Shown here piece by piece: positions 5,539 to 8,890 of a DNA stretch of 8,890 bases. The notes below the pieces were generated by a model. It was not told the DNA's origin. It worked only from the letters and a program-made list of their open reading frames with translations, and ran no database searches. The stretch comes from JAYELX01 sp964544065 (GTDB lineage Bacteria; Chloroflexota; Anaerolineae; Anaerolineales; UBA11858), in contig CAZJBA010000131.1 in NCBI GenBank assembly GCA_964544065.1, positions 1 to 8,890 on the forward strand. The letters run 5' to 3'. Numbering within the stretch: position 1 is the first letter of the stretch; every line of letters starts with the position of its first letter. The position numbers and the translations under genes were made by a program.

Positions 5539-6558
5539 ATGGCGAAAGAAAACATGATCGGCTTGACCAAACGCGATTACCGCGGAGCACGCTCAACGCT
5601 CTGCGCTGGCTGTGGGCATTATGCCATTGTCAACCAACTTCTCACAGCCTGCTACGAACTCAATATCCCCCCCGAGGGCGTAGTCAAATTGAGTGGCATT
5701 GGCTGCTCCAGCAAAGCGCCAACCTACTTCATGAGTCGAGCCTTTGGGTTCAATGGCCTGCACGGGCGGATGCCATCCCTGGCTACCGGCGCCCTGTTTG
5801 CAGACACATCCTTGATCGGTATCGGCGTCAGCGGCGACGGCGACACCGCCAGCATCGGCATGGGCCAGTTCAAGCACGTCATGCGGCGGAATTTACCCCT
5901 TCTCTACGTGGTGGCTAACAACGGCGTTTACGGCCTGACCAAAGGACAATTCTCGGCTACAGCCGAGGAAGGTCTGGCCCTGAAGAAACAAGGCCAAAAT
6001 CGCTACATGCCCATCGATATCGCCTGGGAGGCGATCGTGGGACGAGCATCTTTTGTGGCCCGCTCCTTCTCCGGCGACCCCAAGCAGCTCAAAAGCCTAT
6101 TTGAGGCCGCCCTACACCATGAAGGCATCGCTGTGATCGACGTGATCAGCCCGTGCGTGACCTTCAACAACAAGGATGACACCCTGCACTCCTACGCCTG
6201 GGGCAAATCCCACGAAGTCGCCTTACACGAACTCTCCTTTGTGCCGCCCGTTCGCTCCATCCGGGTCCAGTACGACGCAGGAGAGACCATCGAGGTCCCC
6301 CTTTACGATGGCACTCACATCCTGCTCAAGAAGCTGGAGCACGATTACGACCCCACGGACCGGGCCAAAGCCATGAAAATATTAGAGCAAGCCAATCGAA
6401 ATCAAGAGCTGATCACCGGGCTGCTGTACATCAACCCCAAGCAAGAATCTCTTTTCGATCTCTACGACTTGCCCGAAACGGCGCTCAACCGCCTGCCAAA
6501 CGAGAAGCTGCGCCCCAGCCCTGAATCCATTGACGAGATCAACGCGATGATGTTTTAA
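5539..6558 (+). CDS. korB: 2-oxoacid:acceptor oxidoreductase, TPP-binding beta subunit
   Basis: This is the catalytic partner of KorA. It holds thiamine diphosphate and a [4Fe-4S] cluster that takes electrons from the decarboxylated intermediate. The TPP motif is plain: SGDGD (98-102) followed by NNGVYGLTKGQ (127-137). Cysteines C22 and C25 (LCAGCGHY), C56 (GIGCSSK) and C206 (ISPCVTF) occupy the positions that ligate the cluster in this family. FGFNGLHGRMPSLATG (69-84) is also characteristic. There is no extra ferredoxin domain, so electrons must leave to a separate carrier not encoded here. At 339 aa it is of ordinary length. GAGGAG inside the end of korA lies 8 nt before the ATG, so the two subunits are translationally linked, 2 bp apart. 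Pyruvate or a branched-chain oxoacid is an alternative substrate. Confidence 0.94.
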   Translation: MAKENMIGLTKRDYRGARSTLCAGCGHYAIVNQLLTACYELNIPPEGVVKLSGIGCSSKAPTYFMSRAFGFNGLHGRMPSLATGALFADTSLIGIGVSGDGDTASIGMGQFKHVMRRNLPLLYVVANNGVYGLTKGQFSATAEEGLALKKQGQNRYMPIDIAWEAIVGRASFVARSFSGDPKQLKSLFEAALHHEGIAVIDVISPCVTFNNKDDTLHSYAWGKSHEVALHELSFVPPVRSIRVQYDAGETIEVPLYDGTHILLKKLEHDYDPTDRAKAMKILEQANRNQELITGLLYINPKQESLFDLYDLPETALNRLPNEKLRPSPESIDEINAMMF

Positions 6559-6564
6559 TCGCTT

Positions 6565-7416
6565 ATGTCTTTGACGCTAGCGCCTGCAAGTCATTTTTCG
6601 CTCGAAACCTTAACGGAGGCATATAACCAAACTCGGGTGGACTACATCGTTCCCATGCCGATGAACGCGGTTCGACTGGCTGAATATATACGCGTCTATG
6701 ACATAAAAATGGCCCAATCAGTCGTTGCCCTTGATGACGATCAGATCTTGGGCATCAGCATGCTGGCTTTGCGACCTGGACGTTCTTGGATCACCCGCCT
6801 GGGGGTATTGCCGACAAGCCGTCGGCAGGGAGCCGGGGACGCCATGATGACTTACTTGTTGAAACAATCAAAACAAGCGGGGCGCGAACTGTGCATGTTA
6901 GAAGTTATCCACGGCAACAAGCCGGCCCACAAACTCTTTTTGAAACATGATTTTCACAAAACTCGCCAACTGCTTATTTTGCGGCGCTCACCAAAACAGA
7001 TTGATGCTCCTGATTGCTCCTTGACTTGGCTGGATAAAGACCAAGCAGTGAGACTTCTTGATCACTATCCGAACTCTCTGGCTTGGACAAATCAGGCCGA
7101 AACCTTTCTCAACACAAACGACGCCTTGGGATTGCGGTGTGAGCTATCCCAAGGCGGTCGTGGCTGGATGGTCTTCAGGAAGCAAAAATTTTATCTATCG
7201 CACTTCGTAATCCACACCGAAGAGGGTAATCCCATAAATGTAGCGCAGGCCCTCTTGCGCCAGGTCCACCAACGTTTTCCGCACCGGGATACCCACACAG
7301 AAAACATCACCTCCAACGACCCTCACCTGCCCGCTTTCTGGGATTTAGGGTATGTTGAAGCCTTTCGTCGCATAGAAATGCGGCGAAAACATCCATCAGA
7401 TTCTCCTGTTTTTTGA
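6565..7416 (+). CDS. GNAT-family N-acetyltransferase, probably two GNAT-like halves
   Basis: The 283-residue protein has a clear acetyl-CoA-binding GNAT domain in its first 140 residues. ISMLALRPGRSW leads into RLGVLPTSRRQGAG (78-91), the motif A pyrophosphate loop (R/Q-x-x-G-x-G/A), followed by an alpha helix and NKPAHKLFLKHDF (118-130), the usual C-terminal part. Residues about 150-283 show a second, weaker match to the fold: a short beta-rich stretch (GWMVFRKQKFYLSHFVI), an NVAQALLRQV helix and AFWDLGYVEAFRRIEM at the end, resembling the closing strand of GNATs, but no motif A loop. A tandem GNAT with one active half is therefore likely. The substrate is unknown. It starts 6 bp after korB with no visible Shine-Dalgarno, so it is probably co-transcribed and coupled to korB. 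That placement hints at acetylation of a protein or metabolite tied to the Kor reaction, but this is only context. Confidence 0.85.
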   Translation: MSLTLAPASHFSLETLTEAYNQTRVDYIVPMPMNAVRLAEYIRVYDIKMAQSVVALDDDQILGISMLALRPGRSWITRLGVLPTSRRQGAGDAMMTYLLKQSKQAGRELCMLEVIHGNKPAHKLFLKHDFHKTRQLLILRRSPKQIDAPDCSLTWLDKDQAVRLLDHYPNSLAWTNQAETFLNTNDALGLRCELSQGGRGWMVFRKQKFYLSHFVIHTEEGNPINVAQALLRQVHQRFPHRDTHTENITSNDPHLPAFWDLGYVEAFRRIEMRRKHPSDSPVF

Positions 7417-7427
7417 AATCATACTCA

Positions 7428-7456
7428 TTGACATTCAATAATACATTTGTTACGAT
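7428..7456 (+). promoter_or_regulatory. Predicted promoter in the 172-bp gap before the GH25 gene
   Basis: A perfect TTGACA (7428-7433) is followed after 17 bp by TACGAT (7451-7456), which matches the -10 consensus at 4 of 6 positions. It would give the GH25 gene its own transcript with a leader of about 125 nt. A short GGGT/ACCC inverted repeat (7463-7479) lies just past the predicted start. No strong terminator for the kor operon is seen between 7417 and this site, so read-through is possible. Confidence 0.5.
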
Positions 7457-7577
7457 CTACTAGGGTACATTAATAACCCGTTGAACTTCATCCTAACCTT
7501 ATTGATTTCATCGCCGCAGCGTGGCTACACACCCACCCCGTTTTGATTCCTTCTCAACAATTGAGGCCGCTAAAAAA

Positions 7578-7583
7578 GGAGAG
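7578..7583 (+). promoter_or_regulatory. Ribosome binding site of the GH25 gene
   Basis: GGAGAG within an A-rich stretch lies 5 nt before the ATG at 7589 and fixes that start; no competing in-frame start is better placed. Confidence 0.75.
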
Positions 7584-7588
7584 AAAAA

Positions 7589-8854
7589 ATGGCTACACGA
7601 CAAGCGTTAGGAATTGATGTAAGTCACTGGTCAAGGACCGGGGGGATCAATTACGAACTGGTCAAGGAGCATATCCGTAACGGGGTCTATGACTTTTTGA
7701 TCATCAAAGTCGGCCAAGGAACGTGGCAAAGCAATCTATTCAATGAGCAAAAAGAAAACGCCGAACAGCACGGCATCCCTTACACAACTTATCATTTCCT
7801 CGACCCGGCCGAGGATATGCGCCAGCAAGCCCGGAATTACGTCGATTGGGTTGGAACCGACCAGGCTTCCTACATTATCGATGTTGAGAAACCTTACGGG
7901 GGCGATAGACCGCCAAACATAACCGAACTACAAAACAACATCGGGGAGCTGATCCGGTTAACCGGCAAACGCCCTGTAGTCTACTCTCGCATAGACGTGC
8001 TCCGTAGAATCGGCTTTTTGGGTGAGGCTAGACAGTATCATCTTTGGCTCGCTCAATACCTGTGGGATTTGGCCCACTACCCTGAAGAACATGTCCAATA
8101 CCGCTATTTCCACGACTTTATCCGCGACCACGCCTGGGATTTGCCCCCCTCGGTGCGTAATACCGGCCTGGAGGAAAAAGTGATCCTGTGGCAGTTTTCG
8201 GAAAAAGGAAAAGGGCCTCACTACATTTTCAATCGGCGTACGGATGACCCAAGATTTCCCATCGGCAAGAAAAGTGCCGACTTGAACGCTTCCCTCATCG
8301 CGCGGGATGAATTCCTGGAATTGATGATTGGAGAAGTTGTCGAGAATGGAAATGGCAATGGGCCTGAGAATGGGGATCAGCCCACCTACGAAGGCCTCAC
8401 CAATCAAGACATGATCAACATCACTTACCAAGCCGCTGGGCCCTTCACCGATGACCCTTGGAATGATTGGATCGTGCCTGCTGGCCTGAGGTATCTGGCT
8501 GTGCCACCCGGGAATCGAGACAAGCTCTACACAGGGCCAAAAATCGAGGCCTTGCCCAGTTTGAGCCAGGCAGCCAAGGATGCCATCTTAGCGGTGATGA
8601 ACGCCCAAGACGGCGGAGCGCAACCTGACCAACCGACCTACCCTGGTAAAATCAACCAGGACATCATCAACGCCTTCCACCGGGCCGCGTCCGCTTTCTC
8701 GGTCCATTTCTGGGATGATTGGGTCAAACCGGCGGGGCTGGAGTATTTGGCTGTGCCCCCAGAGAATCGCGGCAAGCCCTATACCGGCCCCAAGATCGAA
8801 GATCTGCCTGGGCTGACCGAAGATGAGAAAAACGCAATCCTGGCTGTTATGTAA
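7589..8854 (+). CDS. GH25 lysozyme-like protein with two C-terminal repeats
   Basis: Residues about 6-245 form a glycoside hydrolase family 25 domain, the 1,4-beta-N-acetylmuramidase fold that cleaves peptidoglycan between MurNAc and GlcNAc. Visible landmarks are GIDVSHW (8-14), FLIIKVGQG (36-44), YHFLDP (68-73), the catalytic DxE as IIDVE (D98, E100), PVVYSR (129-134), LWLAQY (152-157), ILWQFS (199-204) and SADLNAS (229-235). The acidic residues expected at D10, D98, E100 and D231 are all present, so it is probably active. A Gly/Asn-rich linker (252-262) leads to two 74-residue repeats (264-337 and 348-421) that I do not recognise; cell-wall binding is a guess. There is no N-terminal signal peptide or membrane segment, so export would need lysis, a holin or an unconventional route. 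No phage genes accompany it. The enzyme could act in wall turnover or against other bacteria. Upstream 172 bp carry a predicted promoter. Confidence 0.88.
   Translation: MATRQALGIDVSHWSRTGGINYELVKEHIRNGVYDFLIIKVGQGTWQSNLFNEQKENAEQHGIPYTTYHFLDPAEDMRQQARNYVDWVGTDQASYIIDVEKPYGGDRPPNITELQNNIGELIRLTGKRPVVYSRIDVLRRIGFLGEARQYHLWLAQYLWDLAHYPEEHVQYRYFHDFIRDHAWDLPPSVRNTGLEEKVILWQFSEKGKGPHYIFNRRTDDPRFPIGKKSADLNASLIARDEFLELMIGEVVENGNGNGPENGDQPTYEGLTNQDMINITYQAAGPFTDDPWNDWIVPAGLRYLAVPPGNRDKLYTGPKIEALPSLSQAAKDAILAVMNAQDGGAQPDQPTYPGKINQDIINAFHRAASAFSVHFWDDWVKPAGLEYLAVPPENRGKPYTGPKIEDLPGLTEDEKNAILAVM
8378..8599 (+). repeat. GH25 C-terminal repeat 1 (74 codons)
   Basis: This encodes residues 264-337, starting QPTY and ending AILAVM. 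It aligns without gaps to residues 348-421 with 46 of 74 identical. Shared blocks are PAGL-YLAVPP-NR and YTGPKIE-LP, with a conserved N-Q-D and a W-x-D-W core. The even spacing suggests an intragenic duplication of a small folded domain. Confidence 0.9.
8630..8851 (+). repeat. GH25 C-terminal repeat 2 (74 codons)
   Basis: This encodes residues 348-421, the last residues of the protein. It is separated from repeat 1 by a 10-residue Gly/Ala/Gln/Pro linker. The protein ends with the final methionine of the repeat, so the domain is complete at its boundary. Confidence 0.9.
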
Positions 8855-8890
8855 ACTTTAGTTTAACGCGGCTCGCTCGTAAGCCCGTAC

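Noticed and set aside
7589..8854. Prophage endolysin gene
   Set aside because: No phage structural, holin or integrase genes surround it, and the gene follows a housekeeping operon with its own promoter-like sequence.
8850..8870. TAAACT-TT-AGTTTA inverted repeat as terminator of the GH25 gene
   Set aside because: A 6-bp AT-only stem with a 2-nt loop and no T run is too weak to call.

Overview
This window reads as a bacterial chromosome segment of moderate GC content. Chloroflexota (an Anaerolineae- or Caldilineae-like lineage) is my best guess. It rests on the overall look of the proteins (fused gamma-alpha 2-oxoacid oxidoreductase, GlgP tail style) and on a T-box in front of hom, and not on any marker gene. 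No rRNA, tRNA, CRISPR array, phage gene or transposase gene is visible.

Layout: (1) Positions 1-254 are intergenic and hold a 131-bp MITE-like element (copy A, 92-222) flanked by an exact 8-bp target duplication. (2) On the minus strand, 255-3098 is a complete amino-acid biosynthesis operon. It runs from a sigma70-type promoter (3098-3071) through a T-box leader with terminator (about 3064-2804) to hom (homoserine dehydrogenase) and lysC (aspartate kinase). The specifier is most likely ACC, which would make it a threonine sensor: uncharged tRNA-Thr would allow read-through into the two enzymes that open and commit the aspartate pathway. (3) Positions 3151-3477, minus strand, hold the orphaned C-terminal tail of an alpha-glucan phosphorylase (glgP remnant). 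(4) On the plus strand, a promoter (3500-3528), a perfect 14-bp palindrome (3545-3558) and a second 131-bp element (copy B, 3560-3690) form the leader of a kor operon: korA (fused gamma-alpha), korB (TPP/4Fe-4S beta) and a GNAT acetyltransferase, packed with gaps of 2 and 6 bp. (5) After a 172-bp gap with its own predicted promoter comes a GH25 lysozyme-like protein with two 74-residue C-terminal repeats. The window ends just after it.

The most unusual signal is the element pair. Both copies are exactly 131 bp, have imperfect 23-bp terminal inverted repeats, and sit between different perfect 8-bp direct repeats, so they are separate insertions. They are identical except at the central hairpin, where the 10-nt loop of copy B is the exact reverse complement of that in copy A, plus one substitution in each stem arm. 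Copy B landed between the predicted kor promoter and the korA start codon. It therefore puts a long hairpin into the leader of a central-metabolism operon and leaves korA without a visible Shine-Dalgarno sequence. Copy A sits just downstream of lysC, where its hairpin is the only terminator-like structure I can see.
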